A DNA stretch of 51,323 bases from Deltaproteobacteria bacterium. Lineage in GTDB: Bacteria; UBA10199; JACPAL01. How positions within the stretch are numbered: the first letter of the stretch is position 1; every line of letters starts with the position of its first letter. The stretch is taken from positions 1 through 51,323 of the forward strand of contig JACPAL010000008.1 in the NCBI GenBank assembly GCA_016180855.1, given 5' to 3'. Positions 35,220 through 45,139 of the stretch are shown here, piece by piece. The translations under genes and the position numbers were made by a program. Below the pieces are notes generated by a model. That model saw only the letters and a program-made list of their open reading frames with translations, searched no databases and was not told where the DNA came from.

Positions 35220-35918
35220 TCACCCCCCCTTTAGAAAAACTCTTTTGTTGTAGGTTAAATCGATCGAGAGATTCTTTGTCTTTGCATTGAGCACTTCTGG
35301 CAAAATGCCAGAGAGACGATCAATCCTCTTGTCCCATTCTTCCTTCCCCAAAATCGCCTTCACCACGGGACGAAGGGTGAAAAGAACGACCCCTTTGGAT
35401 TCATCCCAGTGGATTTCTGACAGACCAACCGTTCTTAACAACTCCTGCTCATAAAAAGAACGGATAATGCCAACGAGTCCCGCAACCTCCTGCTCCTTCC
35501 CCTTTTTGAGACCGGTAATAATCGGCAGATTTTTGGGATCCCTCCCCTCCAGCTTCTTGAAGATCTTTCCCTCTCGGTTCACAAGATGAAGACCATTCCA
35601 TTGAATGAGAGCAACCGGCTCCTGTTCCTCCAGAGAAATCACCAGGCGACCTGGGAAAGCCTTGGCAAGGGCAACACCCTCAATCCACGGAGAGGAGAGG
35701 AGGCGGTCATGAACCTTCTTTAAGGAGAGACGCAGAAGATTGTCTCCCCGATGCAAGCCCGAGAGCGCAATCACACTTTTCTCCGTAAGATGCCGCGGGG
35801 GTGTTAAAAGAACAATATCGGACAGACGAAAAGGACGCAGCGGTGGCAAGAGCCAAGGGAGCGGAAGGGCCACGAGGAGAAGAATCAGCCACCAGAATTT
35901 GAATAGAAAGCTCTTCAT
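35220..35918 (-). CDS. ftsQ: Cell division protein FtsQ
   Basis: The 232-residue product has one N-terminal transmembrane helix (FWWLILLLVALPLPWLLPPL) and a POTRA-like domain (VIALSGLHRGDNLLRLSLKKVHDRLLSSPWIEGVALAKAFPG), the FtsQ/DivIB pattern. It recruits the FtsL/FtsB complex to the divisome. Its start ATG 35918 overlaps the ddl stop by 4 bp, and its stop is 3 bp before ftsA. The position ddl-ftsQ-ftsA-ftsZ supports the assignment. Confidence 0.93.
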   Translation of the reverse strand: MKSFLFKFWWLILLLVALPLPWLLPPLRPFRLSDIVLLTPPRHLTEKSVIALSGLHRGDNLLRLSLKKVHDRLLSSPWIEGVALAKAFPGRLVISLEEQEPVALIQWNGLHLVNREGKIFKKLEGRDPKNLPIITGLKKGKEQEVAGLVGIIRSFYEQELLRTVGLSEIHWDESKGVVLFTLRPVVKAILGKEEWDKRIDRLSGILPEVLNAKTKNLSIDLTYNKRVFLKGG

Positions 35919-36826
35919 AATTTGAGTGTCGCCCCCTGAAGAATGCGTTCACAAAGGTCCTCATAGGAGATACCGATCGAGGCAGCCGCCTTGGGAACAA
36001 GACTCGTCTCCGTCATGCCGGGAATCGTGTTCGCTTCGAGAAACTGCGGAGTCTCTCCCTCCAGGATAAAGTCGAGTCGGGCCACTCCGGCCAGACGGAG
36101 GGAGCAATAAATCTCCCGGCTGACCGCCTGTGTCTTCTTTTGGATCCCTTCTGAAACCCGGGCCGGGACAATGTATTCCGTCATCCCCTTGGTGTATTTT
36201 GCCTCGTAATCGTAGAAGCCACCGCGTGGCACCACTTCAATGATCGGTAACGGTTCCCCGTTAAGAAGCCCCACCGTCAATTCACGTCCGGTAACAAATT
36301 TTTCGACCATGACCCAGGCGTCCAGAGAAAATGCCTTCTCAAGTGCCGGTCGGAAGGATGACGGCTCCCTGACAATCGAAACGCCCAGCGTAGAGCCCTC
36401 ATTGTTCGGTTTGACAACCACCGGAAGCGGAAGGGGCGATTCCTGAGGAAACTCGGCCCCGTGAATCATCCGCCAGTCGGCTGTCGAAAACCGGTCCCCG
36501 CGGACAAGCCGTTTGGTCAGGTCCTTGTCCATGGCGATCGCTGAGGCGAGTGGTCCGGAGCCGGTATAGGGAACCCCCATCACCTCCAGCATCCCCTGAA
36601 TCGTCCCATCCTCGCCAAAACGCCCATGGAGCATGAGAACGGCCACCTCAATCTTTCCCTGAAAAATTTTTTCTGCGACCCGTCGGTCGGCATCAATTTC
36701 CACAACGGAATAACCCCGGCTCCTCAAAGCAGAGGCAACCCCATGTCCGCTCCGGAGGGAAATCTCCCTCTCACCGGAGAGCCCCCCCATCAGCACACCT
36801 ACTTTTTTCTTTTTGAGATCCTGCAT
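35915..36826 (-). CDS. ddl: D-alanine--D-alanine ligase
   Basis: Ddl makes the D-Ala-D-Ala dipeptide used by MurF. The 303-residue product has VGVLMGGLSGEREISLRSG, VPYTGSGPLASAIAMDK, VVKPNNEGSTLGVSIV and the C-terminal ATP-grasp signature VARLDFILEG...FLEANTIPGMT. The start is ATG 36826 (MQDLKKKKVGV) preceded by GAGG. A longer in-frame start at 36877 falls inside murB. It begins 4 bp after the murB stop and its own stop overlaps ftsQ by 4 bp. Confidence 0.98.
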   Translation of the reverse strand: MQDLKKKKVGVLMGGLSGEREISLRSGHGVASALRSRGYSVVEIDADRRVAEKIFQGKIEVAVLMLHGRFGEDGTIQGMLEVMGVPYTGSGPLASAIAMDKDLTKRLVRGDRFSTADWRMIHGAEFPQESPLPLPVVVKPNNEGSTLGVSIVREPSSFRPALEKAFSLDAWVMVEKFVTGRELTVGLLNGEPLPIIEVVPRGGFYDYEAKYTKGMTEYIVPARVSEGIQKKTQAVSREIYCSLRLAGVARLDFILEGETPQFLEANTIPGMTETSLVPKAAASIGISYEDLCERILQGATLKL

Positions 36827-36830
36827 TACC

Positions 36831-37745
36831 TCATTCCTCCCCCACAATCCTGATCTCAGGTTCCAAAAGAACCCCATGCCTCTCCTTCACCTTGTCCCGA
36901 ATCAACCCGACCAAAGCGAGTACATCCCGCGCAGACGCCTGCCCCTCGTTCACAATAAAGTTGGCATGCTTGGGGGAGACACGGGCCCCTCCCACACGCA
37001 CGTTCTTAAGACCCGATTCCTCAATATAAAATCCGGCATGTCCCTTGGACGGGTTTTTAAAAACAGAACCGATGTTCGGGACATTAAGCGGCTGGGTCTC
37101 GATTCGTTTTTCCCGATCCGCCTGAATCTTCTCACGGATCGATTCGGGAGAGGCCGGATTTAATGAGAGACGCGCAGAAAGGAGAACGGCCCCCTGAGGA
37201 AAGTGACTCTTGCGGTATTCAAACCGGATCTTCTCCTTAGGCCAAGTCACGAGTTTGCCGTCCTTCTCCACAAAAGTAACTTCCTGCACAACGGTTCCAA
37301 TCTCTCCCTTACGAGTCCCGGCGTTCATAAAGAGGGCTCCTCCAACGTTTCCCGGAATACCGGCCAGTGCCTCGATACCGGACAACCCCTCCTGAGCGGT
37401 CCAATCGACCAACCGGGGGAGACCGACACCGGTCTCCACATAAACCGTCTTCTCGTCTTCCTTGCGGATTGCCGAGAAACCGCGTGACAGTGAAACGACG
37501 ATCCCCCGGATCCCTTTATCCCTCACCAACAGATTGCTACCGGCCCCCAAGACAAAATGAGGGATCTTCCGGCTCTTGGTCCAAAGCAGGAGTTTCGATA
37601 ATTCCTCCACCTGTCGGGGATAAACGAGTGCATCCGCCGCCCCCCCAACGCGCAGGGTGGTGTAGCGCGACATCGGCTCATCAAAAAGTGTCTCTCCACA
37701 AAGTTTTTTTATCTCGTCCTTCATCGTGTCCGTCAAAAGGGTCAC
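36831..37745 (-). CDS. murB: UDP-N-acetylmuramate dehydrogenase
   Basis: MurB reduces UDP-GlcNAc-enolpyruvate to UDP-MurNAc with NADPH and FAD. The 304-residue product shows the FAD-binding RVGGAADALVYPR, HFVLGAGSNLLVRDKG, YRKSHFPQGAVLL, NIGSVFKNP and IEESGLKNVRVGGARVS, matching type IIb MurB. It starts at GTG 37745 within the murC stop (GTGA). ATG 37724 is a less likely alternative. murC and murB are adjacent as in many dcw clusters. Confidence 0.97.
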   Translation of the reverse strand: MTLLTDTMKDEIKKLCGETLFDEPMSRYTTLRVGGAADALVYPRQVEELSKLLLWTKSRKIPHFVLGAGSNLLVRDKGIRGIVVSLSRGFSAIRKEDEKTVYVETGVGLPRLVDWTAQEGLSGIEALAGIPGNVGGALFMNAGTRKGEIGTVVQEVTFVEKDGKLVTWPKEKIRFEYRKSHFPQGAVLLSARLSLNPASPESIREKIQADREKRIETQPLNVPNIGSVFKNPSKGHAGFYIEESGLKNVRVGGARVSPKHANFIVNEGQASARDVLALVGLIRDKVKERHGVLLEPEIRIVGEE

Positions 37746-39109
37746 CTTTCTTGTACCCGTCTCACCAACTCCCGCCCCACCTTCCAGATGTCACCGGCTC
37801 CTAATGTTACAATCATGTCTCCCTTTTTCATGCCGGCCTCCACCCCCTTCAACATCTCCTCAAAATCATCACAGTAAACCGCCTTGGCGATCTTTCCGGT
37901 CAATGCCCTGCCGGTGATCCCCTGAATCGGTCGTTCACCCGCCGCATAAATTTCGGTGATCAAAAGATGATCGGCATCACCAAACGCCTCGGTGAACTCC
38001 TTCATGAGAAGCTTGGTACGACTGTAACGATGGGGTTGAAACAGGACCCAGAGCCTTCCCTTTTTCAGGGAGGCGGCCGTTCGAAGCGTCGCACGAATCT
38101 CTTCAGGATGATGACCATAATCATCAACCACCATCACCGGTTTTTCCAGATGAACCTCAAACCGCCTGGAAATCCCTCGAAACCGGGAAAGTGCCCTTTG
38201 AACTGCACTGAACCGGATCCCTAGCTCCTGAGCCACCGCGATCGCCGCGAGACTGTTCAAGACGTTATGTCGGCCCGGGAGGGAAGCCAGACGAACCTTT
38301 CCCAGAAGTTTTCCCGCACGATACACCTTGAAGGTACTCCCAAGACCGACTGTCCGTATCCCCTTGGCCGTCAGATGAGGCTCTCCATAACGGCTTTCCA
38401 GTCCATAAGTGACAAAACGTTTAACAAACTTTTTGGCGATATCTGCCACAACGGGATGATCCAGGCAGAGGACCGCCAGGCCGTAGAACGGGACCTTCCC
38501 GGCAAATTCCTGAAAGGTCTTCTTCAAAGAGGAAAAGTCCCGATAATGATCCATATGTTCGGGATCGATGTTCGTAATCACAGCAATGGTAGGGGCGAGA
38601 TGAAGAAAGCTCCCGTCCGATTCATCCGCCTCCGCCACGAGAAACTTCCCCTTCCCCAAACGGGCATTGGAGCGGAGAGATTTGAGACGCCCACCAATCA
38701 CCATGGTCGGATCCAGCCCCCCCTCCGCAAGAACACTCGCGATGAGCGAGGTCGTTGAGGTCTTGCCATGGCTCCCGGCGATTGCGATGCCGTATTTCAT
38801 CCTCATGAGCTCCGCAAGCATCTCGGCGCGGGCGATGACCGGTAATCCACGCCGCAGTGCCTCATCAACCTCGGGATTTTTTCGGGAGACAGCCGAGGAG
38901 GTCACGACCACCTGGGTTGAATCGACGTGGGAGGCAGAGTGTCCAATCGAAATTCTCGCCCCCCGTCTCTTAAGCCGATCGGTCATCGACGACCTGGCAA
39001 GATCAGAACCTGAAACCTGGTAGCCAAGATTGAGCAAAACCTCTGCAATGCCGCTCATGCCGATTCCTCCAATTCCGACGAAATGTATCCGGCGAATATG
39101 TTCATACAT
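37742..39109 (-). CDS. murC: UDP-N-acetylmuramate--L-alanine ligase
   Basis: MurC adds L-Ala to UDP-MurNAc. The product starts MYEHIRRIHFVGIGGIGMSGIAEVL (ATG 39109), a typical MurC N-terminus. The Mur ligase P-loop is AIAGSHGKTSTTSLIASVL, followed by VAEADESDGSFL and NIDPEHMDHY. VDDYGHHPEEIRATL carries the C-terminal DDYGHHP motif. At 455 residues it is normal. The stretch upstream in frame to 39187 is part of murG read in another frame. murG and murC overlap by 8 bp. Confidence 0.98.
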   Translation of the reverse strand: MYEHIRRIHFVGIGGIGMSGIAEVLLNLGYQVSGSDLARSSMTDRLKRRGARISIGHSASHVDSTQVVVTSSAVSRKNPEVDEALRRGLPVIARAEMLAELMRMKYGIAIAGSHGKTSTTSLIASVLAEGGLDPTMVIGGRLKSLRSNARLGKGKFLVAEADESDGSFLHLAPTIAVITNIDPEHMDHYRDFSSLKKTFQEFAGKVPFYGLAVLCLDHPVVADIAKKFVKRFVTYGLESRYGEPHLTAKGIRTVGLGSTFKVYRAGKLLGKVRLASLPGRHNVLNSLAAIAVAQELGIRFSAVQRALSRFRGISRRFEVHLEKPVMVVDDYGHHPEEIRATLRTAASLKKGRLWVLFQPHRYSRTKLLMKEFTEAFGDADHLLITEIYAAGERPIQGITGRALTGKIAKAVYCDDFEEMLKGVEAGMKKGDMIVTLGAGDIWKVGRELVRRVQER

Positions 39110-40193
39110 GACGCACCAACGAAACCAGACGAAGAGCCATCCTCTCTGCAGCATCCCGGCCTGGGAGCGATCGCATCGCCTCCGCATGACGCCTCAAGTC
39201 CTCCCGATCCGCTTCATAATGAAGAATCCGATGGAGCAGTTTTTGCCTTCCGGCATCCGACATAATCTCCTGATCCGGAATCATCTCCGCCGCACCCCTC
39301 TCAACCAATTTCATCGCATTCCACCTCTGATGTTGGTTGACTGAATGGGGATACGGAATGAAGAGGGCCGGGCGCCCCGTTACCACAAGCTCTGCAATCG
39401 TGGATCCTCCAGCCCTCGAGATCACAAGATCCGCCTCGGAATACGCCCTTTTCATATCCTGAATGAAGGGAGAAACCTCGACCTTCTCCTCTCCGACACC
39501 CATCTTGCTGTACGCCTGCCTCACACGGTCAAAGTCACTCCTGCCTGTCTGATGAATCAAGCGTACCTGACGCCCTGATTCACGGAGGCCTGGCAGTATC
39601 TTGAGAATAGCCTCGTTCACAGAGGAGGCGCCTTGACTGCCTCCCAGGACCAAGAGGGTGAAAGGGCCGGTCTGTTTTTGAGAAGTTATCTTCAGCTCAG
39701 ACCTTGTTGGTGTTCCGAGCCATTCCACTTTCCTTGCGGGAAAATATTTCTCCATCCCCGGGAATGAGGTAAAAACGAGATTGGCAAACCGTGTCAGGAG
39801 ACGATTGGTGAGCCCCGGAATTGAATTCGGTTCGATGACGGCACGTGGAATCCTTAAAAACCAGGCCGCCAGAACAACGGGACCTGAACTGTAACCACCA
39901 CTCCCGAGAACCAGATCGGCCTCAAATTTCTTGAGGAGCGAAACGGCCCAGAAGAGAACAAGAGGTATGCGAAAGAGTGTGTTCATTTTTTCAAGAACCG
40001 GTCTCCCCCGAAGCCGGCCGACACGAATTCTTTCGTACGAAAACTGGTGCTGCCGGAGGACCTCTTCTTCCGGGCCCAATCCGGAAATAACAAACAGGAT
40101 CTTCTTATGCCCTTGATGGCGAAGTGACTCCGCCACTGCAATCCCCGGAAAGAGATCCCCTCCTGTTCCTGTTGTCGCAATCACCGTATTCAT
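39102..40193 (-). CDS. murG: UDP-GlcNAc:undecaprenyl-PP-MurNAc-pentapeptide GlcNAc transferase
   Basis: MurG converts lipid I to lipid II at the cytoplasmic face. The product (363 residues) begins MNTVIATTGTGGDLFPGIAVAESL. Donor-side motifs include GGSQGASSVNEAIL and the UDP-binding DLVISRAGGSTIAELV, then a C-terminal HSVNQHQRWNAMKL. The start is ATG 40193, overlapping the ftsW stop by 4 bp. The reading frame extends back to 40634 but that part runs through ftsW and lacks MurG character. Confidence 0.98.
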   Translation of the reverse strand: MNTVIATTGTGGDLFPGIAVAESLRHQGHKKILFVISGLGPEEEVLRQHQFSYERIRVGRLRGRPVLEKMNTLFRIPLVLFWAVSLLKKFEADLVLGSGGYSSGPVVLAAWFLRIPRAVIEPNSIPGLTNRLLTRFANLVFTSFPGMEKYFPARKVEWLGTPTRSELKITSQKQTGPFTLLVLGGSQGASSVNEAILKILPGLRESGRQVRLIHQTGRSDFDRVRQAYSKMGVGEEKVEVSPFIQDMKRAYSEADLVISRAGGSTIAELVVTGRPALFIPYPHSVNQHQRWNAMKLVERGAAEMIPDQEIMSDAGRQKLLHRILHYEADREDLRRHAEAMRSLPGRDAAERMALRLVSLVRHV

Positions 40194-41287
40194 GCCTTGC
40201 TCCTCGAAGCGATATTGAGCAAAATTCCGACCGCAATCATGGAGATCACCATGGAGCTCCCCCCGTAACTGACAAAGGGAAGCGTCAGTCCTTTTGTCGG
40301 AAGAAGCCCCGACACGACCCCCACATTGATGACAACCTGGATACCGACCATAAGCCCAATCCCCATCGCCAGGTAGGAAGAGAACAGATCCGGAGCTCTC
40401 CAGGAGATCCGAAAGACGCGATAAAGCCAGATGATGAAGAGACCCAGAACGGTCAGCGTCCCTAAAAGTCCCATCTCCTCCCCAACGACGGAGAAAATGA
40501 AATCGGTATGGGCCTCCGGGAGATAAAAAAGTTTCTGCTTTCCCGATCCCAACCCCTGACCAAACAGACTCCCAACATGAAATGCCACATAAGACTGGAT
40601 GATCTGAAAACCGGCTCCTCGTTCGTGTTCCCACGGATTTAGAAAGGCAAGAATTCTCATGCGTCGATAGGGGACAGAGGCGACCAGATAATAAAGCGCA
40701 GGCATTGCTAAGAGAATCTCAGAGGCAAGAAAGGAAGGCTTCGCCCCCCCCACAAACATCATAATGAAGAGGGTCGCCCCCATCACGGCACCCCCTCCCA
40801 AATCCTTGCCCAAAAGAACTCCGCCGATCAGAAGGCCAGAGAAAACCAGGGGAGAGATCCAGGTAAAAAGAAACTGAACCTTTTCCTGTTTCTTGGAGAG
40901 GATATAGGCAAGATAGATAACGAGGGCGATCTTGGCCATTTCGGACGGCTGGAGAGTAATCGGCCCAAGTCGAATCCAACGGGAGGTCTCACCGACCCGA
41001 ACCCCGAGCGAGGGAACAAAAACCAGTCCCATCAGGAGAATCGAGATCAAGAGGAGCGGGTAGGCCAACCGCGCATAGAAAGTAAGAGGGATTATACGGG
41101 CCACCACCATCCCGATGAACCCAACAAAAACAATTACGACTTCTCTCTTCAAGAAATGGAGACTGTCTCCAAATCGTTCCTTGGCCAGAATCCCGGAGGC
41201 GGAGAAGACCATTGTCATGCCGACCGCCACAAGAAAAAGAGTCGTCAGGAACAGGGTGTAGTCAAATGGTTTGCGAAGGGTCATCAT
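40190..41287 (-). CDS. ftsW: Probable lipid II polymerase FtsW
   Basis: FtsW is the SEDS-family polymerase for septal peptidoglycan, working with FtsI. The 365-residue product has about ten transmembrane segments, the early TLFLVAVGMTMVFSAS, the conserved PLLLISILLMG, LQPSEMAKIALVIYLA and the late GQGLGSGKQKLFYLPEAHTDFIFS motif characteristic of FtsW/RodA. Context (between murD and murG in the dcw cluster) makes FtsW the likely identity rather than RodA. ATG 41287 overlaps the murD stop (ATGA). Confidence 0.97.
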   Translation of the reverse strand: MMTLRKPFDYTLFLTTLFLVAVGMTMVFSASGILAKERFGDSLHFLKREVVIVFVGFIGMVVARIIPLTFYARLAYPLLLISILLMGLVFVPSLGVRVGETSRWIRLGPITLQPSEMAKIALVIYLAYILSKKQEKVQFLFTWISPLVFSGLLIGGVLLGKDLGGGAVMGATLFIMMFVGGAKPSFLASEILLAMPALYYLVASVPYRRMRILAFLNPWEHERGAGFQIIQSYVAFHVGSLFGQGLGSGKQKLFYLPEAHTDFIFSVVGEEMGLLGTLTVLGLFIIWLYRVFRISWRAPDLFSSYLAMGIGLMVGIQVVINVGVVSGLLPTKGLTLPFVSYGGSSMVISMIAVGILLNIASRSKA

Positions 41288-42633
41288 GTAAGTTGGGCAA
41301 CAATCTCCTGAAAATGTTTTCCCCTCTCCTCAAAATTTTTGTACTGGTCAAAACTGGCGCACCCGGGCGAGAGAAGCACCCGATCACCCGGCTTCGCCTC
41401 CTCGCTTGCCTTTTTGACCGCATTTTCCATAGTGCCAACCTCTGCAATGGAGGCCGTCTCTTTGAGTTGACGCGCCATGAGGCGAGAGGCATCACCAATC
41501 AACAAGAGGCTTTTGACCTTTTGGGCTATGAGGGAGCGCAGAGGGACAAAACTCCCTCCTTTATGTTTTCCGCCGGCAATCAGGATCACCTGATGGTCCT
41601 TGAAACCCGATAGTGACTTGGCCAGCGCATCGATATTGGTCCCTTTTGAATCATTATAATAGAGAACACCGTTCCGCTCGCGTACCAACTGCATCCGGTG
41701 GGGCAGGCCCTCAAACCTCTCAAGAACCTCACGAATCGTCTTCGATGGGACTTCGCAAATCCGTGCGACCCCGATAGAAGCCATCATGTTCTCAACGTTG
41801 TGGAGACCGATCAGCTTCACCTTCTCCAGGGGATAATCCTCAAACTCCCCCTTCCAACGCCGGACAATCCTTCCACTGGAAACGAACAGGCCATCCTGGA
41901 GAATCGAATGTATTGAAAACGGAAGGTGTCTCGCCTTTGACCGGGAGAGATACGACTTCAGCGGCTGACTTTCCTGATTGAAAACGACCCAGTCGCGATA
42001 GGTCTGATCCTTGAGGATCCTCATTTTCGCGTGAACGTAATCACGGAACGTAGCGTAACGATCGAGATGATCCTCCGTCAGATTGAGCAGTACAGCGACC
42101 TTGGGATGGAATTTTTTCACGGTTTCCATCTGAAAACTGGAAACCTCCACGACCGCATAATCGTATTTCTTATTCTCCATAACGACCTCCAGAAGTGGTC
42201 GACCGATATTTCCGGCCAATGCCACCTTCTGCCCCGAGGCATTGATCAACTCGGCAATCAGGGTTGAAGTTGTTGATTTGCCGTTCGTACCGGTCACTGC
42301 GATGAAAGGAGATTGAAGGTACAAAACCGCCACTCCCATCTCTCCCAGAATCGGAATCCTTTTTCGGTGGGCCCGCTTGAGTCCGGGAATCTCCATCGAA
42401 ACCCCCGGCGAGACACAGATCAGATCCTGCCGCACAAAAATATCTCCATCGTTGTTCCCCAAATGCCACTCGATCGGGAGTCCTTTCCATTGTTGAACAA
42501 TCCTTGAGAGATCTTCTTCCTGTTTGAGATCGGTGACGGCCACACGCGCCCCCTGATCCAGAAAAAAGCGTGTGGCCGCCTCTCCCGATCGCCCTAACCC
42601 TACCACCAAAACTTTTTTGCCCTTGAGGCGCAT
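41284..42633 (-). CDS. murD: UDP-N-acetylmuramoylalanine--D-glutamate ligase
   Basis: MurD adds D-Glu to UDP-MurNAc-L-Ala. The 449-residue product starts MRLKGKKVLVVGLGRSGEAATRFF, with the P-loop FIAVTGTNGKSTTSTLIAELI, the ligase motif EDHLDRYATFRDYVHAK and the C-terminal YYNDSKGTNIDALAKSL (carbamoylated lysine region precedes). The full family length is present. The 51-bp gap to mraY is the second-longest in this cluster and is pyrimidine-rich. Confidence 0.98.
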   Translation of the reverse strand: MRLKGKKVLVVGLGRSGEAATRFFLDQGARVAVTDLKQEEDLSRIVQQWKGLPIEWHLGNNDGDIFVRQDLICVSPGVSMEIPGLKRAHRKRIPILGEMGVAVLYLQSPFIAVTGTNGKSTTSTLIAELINASGQKVALAGNIGRPLLEVVMENKKYDYAVVEVSSFQMETVKKFHPKVAVLLNLTEDHLDRYATFRDYVHAKMRILKDQTYRDWVVFNQESQPLKSYLSRSKARHLPFSIHSILQDGLFVSSGRIVRRWKGEFEDYPLEKVKLIGLHNVENMMASIGVARICEVPSKTIREVLERFEGLPHRMQLVRERNGVLYYNDSKGTNIDALAKSLSGFKDHQVILIAGGKHKGGSFVPLRSLIAQKVKSLLLIGDASRLMARQLKETASIAEVGTMENAVKKASEEAKPGDRVLLSPGCASFDQYKNFEERGKHFQEIVAQLT

Positions 42634-42684
42634 TTTCTACCCTCACCCCCTCATCTCTCCTCTCACTCACACTCCCCTTTCCCG

Positions 42685-43761
42685 CTATCTCAACTTCAAG
42701 GTCCCCAATGCCACCAAACACAACACCAGAGAAACAATCCAAAACCTCACAATCACCTTCGGCTCCTGCCATCCTTTAAGCTCATAATGATGGTGGAGCG
42801 GGGCCATCTGAAAAACCCGCCGACCAAAAATCTGGAAAGAAAGAACCTGGGTGATCACAGAAACGGTCTCCAGAACAAAAATTCCACCGATCAGAATCAA
42901 TAGAATCTCGTTCTTCGTCATGAGCGCGAGGAGACCAAGGGCCGCTCCCAAGGGAAGTGCCCCGACGTCCCCCATGAAGATCTCCGCAGGATAGGTATTA
43001 AACCAGAGAAATCCCAGAAGGGCCCCCGCCACGACCCCGCCAAAGATAGCCAGCTCTCCCGCGCCGGGGATATGGGGGATCTGGAGATAATTAGAAATCC
43101 GGATATGTCCGGCGAGATACGCCAGAACCGCATAGGAGATATAAGCCAAAAGCGAAGGACCGGTTGCGAGACCATCGAGACCATCGGTCAGATTGACCGC
43201 GTTGGAGGTACCGACAATCACAAAAATCGCAAACGGGAGATACCAAAGCCCCAAATCAGGTCGCATCATCTTAAAGAACGGGAAGGAAAGCCGCGTGTCG
43301 GCCGGAAAACTGTGATAGAGAAAAATGGCCGCAATCAACGCAGCCCCGACTTGAAAAAGAAACTTGTACCGTCCTCGGATCCCCTTGTTTGACTTCAAAC
43401 GAATCTTTTTCCAGTCATCAGCAAAACCGATCCCGGCAAACGCAGCATAAACAGCCAAGGCAACCCAGACAGGGGCACTTCTTAAGTCAGCCCAAAGAAC
43501 GGCCGAGACAAAGATACAGAAAAAGATCAAGAGACCTCCCATGGTCGGTGTCCCTGCCTTAACCTGATGGTGAGCCGGTCCCTCTTCCCGAATCGATTGC
43601 CCCCACTGCAATCTCTGAAGGAGGCGGATCTGCCACCGCCCCAGAAGAAAATAGAGAAGAAGAGCGGTCAATAAACCGCCAAAGGTTCGAAACGTGATGT
43701 ATTTGAAAAGATTGAAGACGATATATTGATCGGCCAATGAATAAAGAAGAGAGTAAAACAT
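42685..43761 (-). CDS. mraY: Phospho-N-acetylmuramoyl-pentapeptide-transferase
   Basis: MraY moves phospho-MurNAc-pentapeptide to undecaprenyl phosphate, forming lipid I in the inner membrane. The 358-residue product has about ten transmembrane helices and the conserved DDWKKIRLKSNKGIRGRYKF, NAVNLTDGLDGLATG, GFLWFNTYPAEIFMGDVGALPLG and the histidine motif MAPLHHHYELKGWQE. ATG 43761 is 1 bp from the murF stop, so they are surely co-transcribed. Confidence 0.99.
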   Translation of the reverse strand: MFYSLLYSLADQYIVFNLFKYITFRTFGGLLTALLLYFLLGRWQIRLLQRLQWGQSIREEGPAHHQVKAGTPTMGGLLIFFCIFVSAVLWADLRSAPVWVALAVYAAFAGIGFADDWKKIRLKSNKGIRGRYKFLFQVGAALIAAIFLYHSFPADTRLSFPFFKMMRPDLGLWYLPFAIFVIVGTSNAVNLTDGLDGLATGPSLLAYISYAVLAYLAGHIRISNYLQIPHIPGAGELAIFGGVVAGALLGFLWFNTYPAEIFMGDVGALPLGAALGLLALMTKNEILLILIGGIFVLETVSVITQVLSFQIFGRRVFQMAPLHHHYELKGWQEPKVIVRFWIVSLVLCLVALGTLKLR

Positions 43762-43762
43762 C

Positions 43763-45139
43763 TTAGTGTCTCAACGCCTCCACCAATCGTTCCAGATGCA
43801 TTCCCCTCGATCCTTTGACCAGCACAAGGTCTCCCCGTTCAAGCAACGAGTGGATTCTTTCACAGGATCGTCCATTCAAATGAGGAAAGAAGAACGCCTT
43901 GTCTTTGGAAAATCCAGCCCTCACAGCCCCCTGACAAAGATCACGTCCTCTTCTCCCGACTCCGACAAGAAGATCAACTCCCGTGCGGGCGACAATGCCC
44001 CCAATTTTCTTGTGTTCCGGCGAGGCATGGTCACCTAACTCAAACATATCACCCAAAATGGCGACACGCCTCCTGGCCTGAATTTGGCCCAAAAAAGCCA
44101 ACGCCTTTTCTGTGGAATCGGGATTGGCGTTGTAGCCATCATTCAAAATCGTCCAGTGTTTTGTTCGAACAACCTGTAGACGCCATTTCAGCCCCTTAAA
44201 ATGGGCGAGGGCTCTCTTCAGACTATTCCAGGAAACCCCGAAGTGGCGGCCAACAGCAATGGCTGCGAGTGCATTCTCGACATTGTGAGATCCCAAGGCC
44301 GGCAGGGAGAATTTCACCGCCTCTCCCCCAGAATGAACCTGAAAACTGACCCCTCGCAGATTATGAACCCGAAAGTCCGAACCCCTGACATGACACCTCT
44401 TCCCCCATCCGAAGGTAACAACCGGCACATGACTCATCTTTCGTAGCGAGGAAAGATAAGGAGAATCTCCATTCAGAAAGGCAACGCCGTCACGACGGGG
44501 CAATCCCTCCAGCAGTTCTCCCTTGGCACGAACGACATCCCGCAAACTCCCAACTCCTTGGAGATGGGCACGACCGACATTGGTAATAACCCCCACCTGG
44601 GGAGAGGCGATCTCCACAAGGCGCCTGATTTCTCCCGGGGCATTCATCCCCATCTCAAGGACAGCGACCTTATGTCTCCGACCCAACCTGAAAAGATTCT
44701 GGGGAAGGCCAATGGCGTTATTCAAATTCCCTTCGGTTTTGAGGAGAGGGTATTTCTCCGAGAGAATCTGCGCAATCATCTCCTTGGTCGTTGTCTTTCC
44801 GTTGGAACCGGTCACCGCGACAACGGGAATCGAAAATCGCCTTCTCCAGAAACTTGCCAGATCTCCCAGCGCACGAGTTGTGTCGGTGACACGCGCAATG
44901 TTTTTGCCTTTGAAACGAGGCGAAAGATTTTTCATCACAACAGCCCCTCCAGCCCCTTTGCGAAAGGCCAGTGGAAGATAATCATGCCCGTCAAATCTCT
45001 CCCCCTGCAGCGCAAAAAAGAGATTCCCCCTCTTGATCGTTCGTGTATCCGTGGAAACACCCCGCATCATTGCCCCTTCCCTCCCCGCCACCAGTTTTCC
45101 TGACGTCGCCCTCAAAACCTCTGCCATCGATAGTTTCAT
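43763..45139 (-). CDS. murF: UDP-MurNAc-tripeptide--D-alanyl-D-alanine ligase
   Basis: MurF adds D-Ala-D-Ala to the tripeptide precursor. The 458-residue product has the N-terminal RGVSTDTRTIKRGNLFFAL domain, the P-loop VVAVTGSNGKTTTKEMIAQIL, EMGMNAPGEI, TNVGRAHLQGVGS and the C-terminal ILNDGYNANPDSTEKAL. All three Mur ligase domains are complete. Its start at 45139 overlaps the murE stop by 4 bp. Confidence 0.98.
   Translation of the reverse strand: MKLSMAEVLRATSGKLVAGREGAMMRGVSTDTRTIKRGNLFFALQGERFDGHDYLPLAFRKGAGGAVVMKNLSPRFKGKNIARVTDTTRALGDLASFWRRRFSIPVVAVTGSNGKTTTKEMIAQILSEKYPLLKTEGNLNNAIGLPQNLFRLGRRHKVAVLEMGMNAPGEIRRLVEIASPQVGVITNVGRAHLQGVGSLRDVVRAKGELLEGLPRRDGVAFLNGDSPYLSSLRKMSHVPVVTFGWGKRCHVRGSDFRVHNLRGVSFQVHSGGEAVKFSLPALGSHNVENALAAIAVGRHFGVSWNSLKRALAHFKGLKWRLQVVRTKHWTILNDGYNANPDSTEKALAFLGQIQARRRVAILGDMFELGDHASPEHKKIGGIVARTGVDLLVGVGRRGRDLCQGAVRAGFSKDKAFFFPHLNGRSCERIHSLLERGDLVLVKGSRGMHLERLVEALRH

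Noticed and set aside
40194-40634. Long N-terminal extension of the murG frame
   Set aside because: It overlaps ftsW in another frame, and the MurG family starts at ATG 40193 with the 4-bp overlap.
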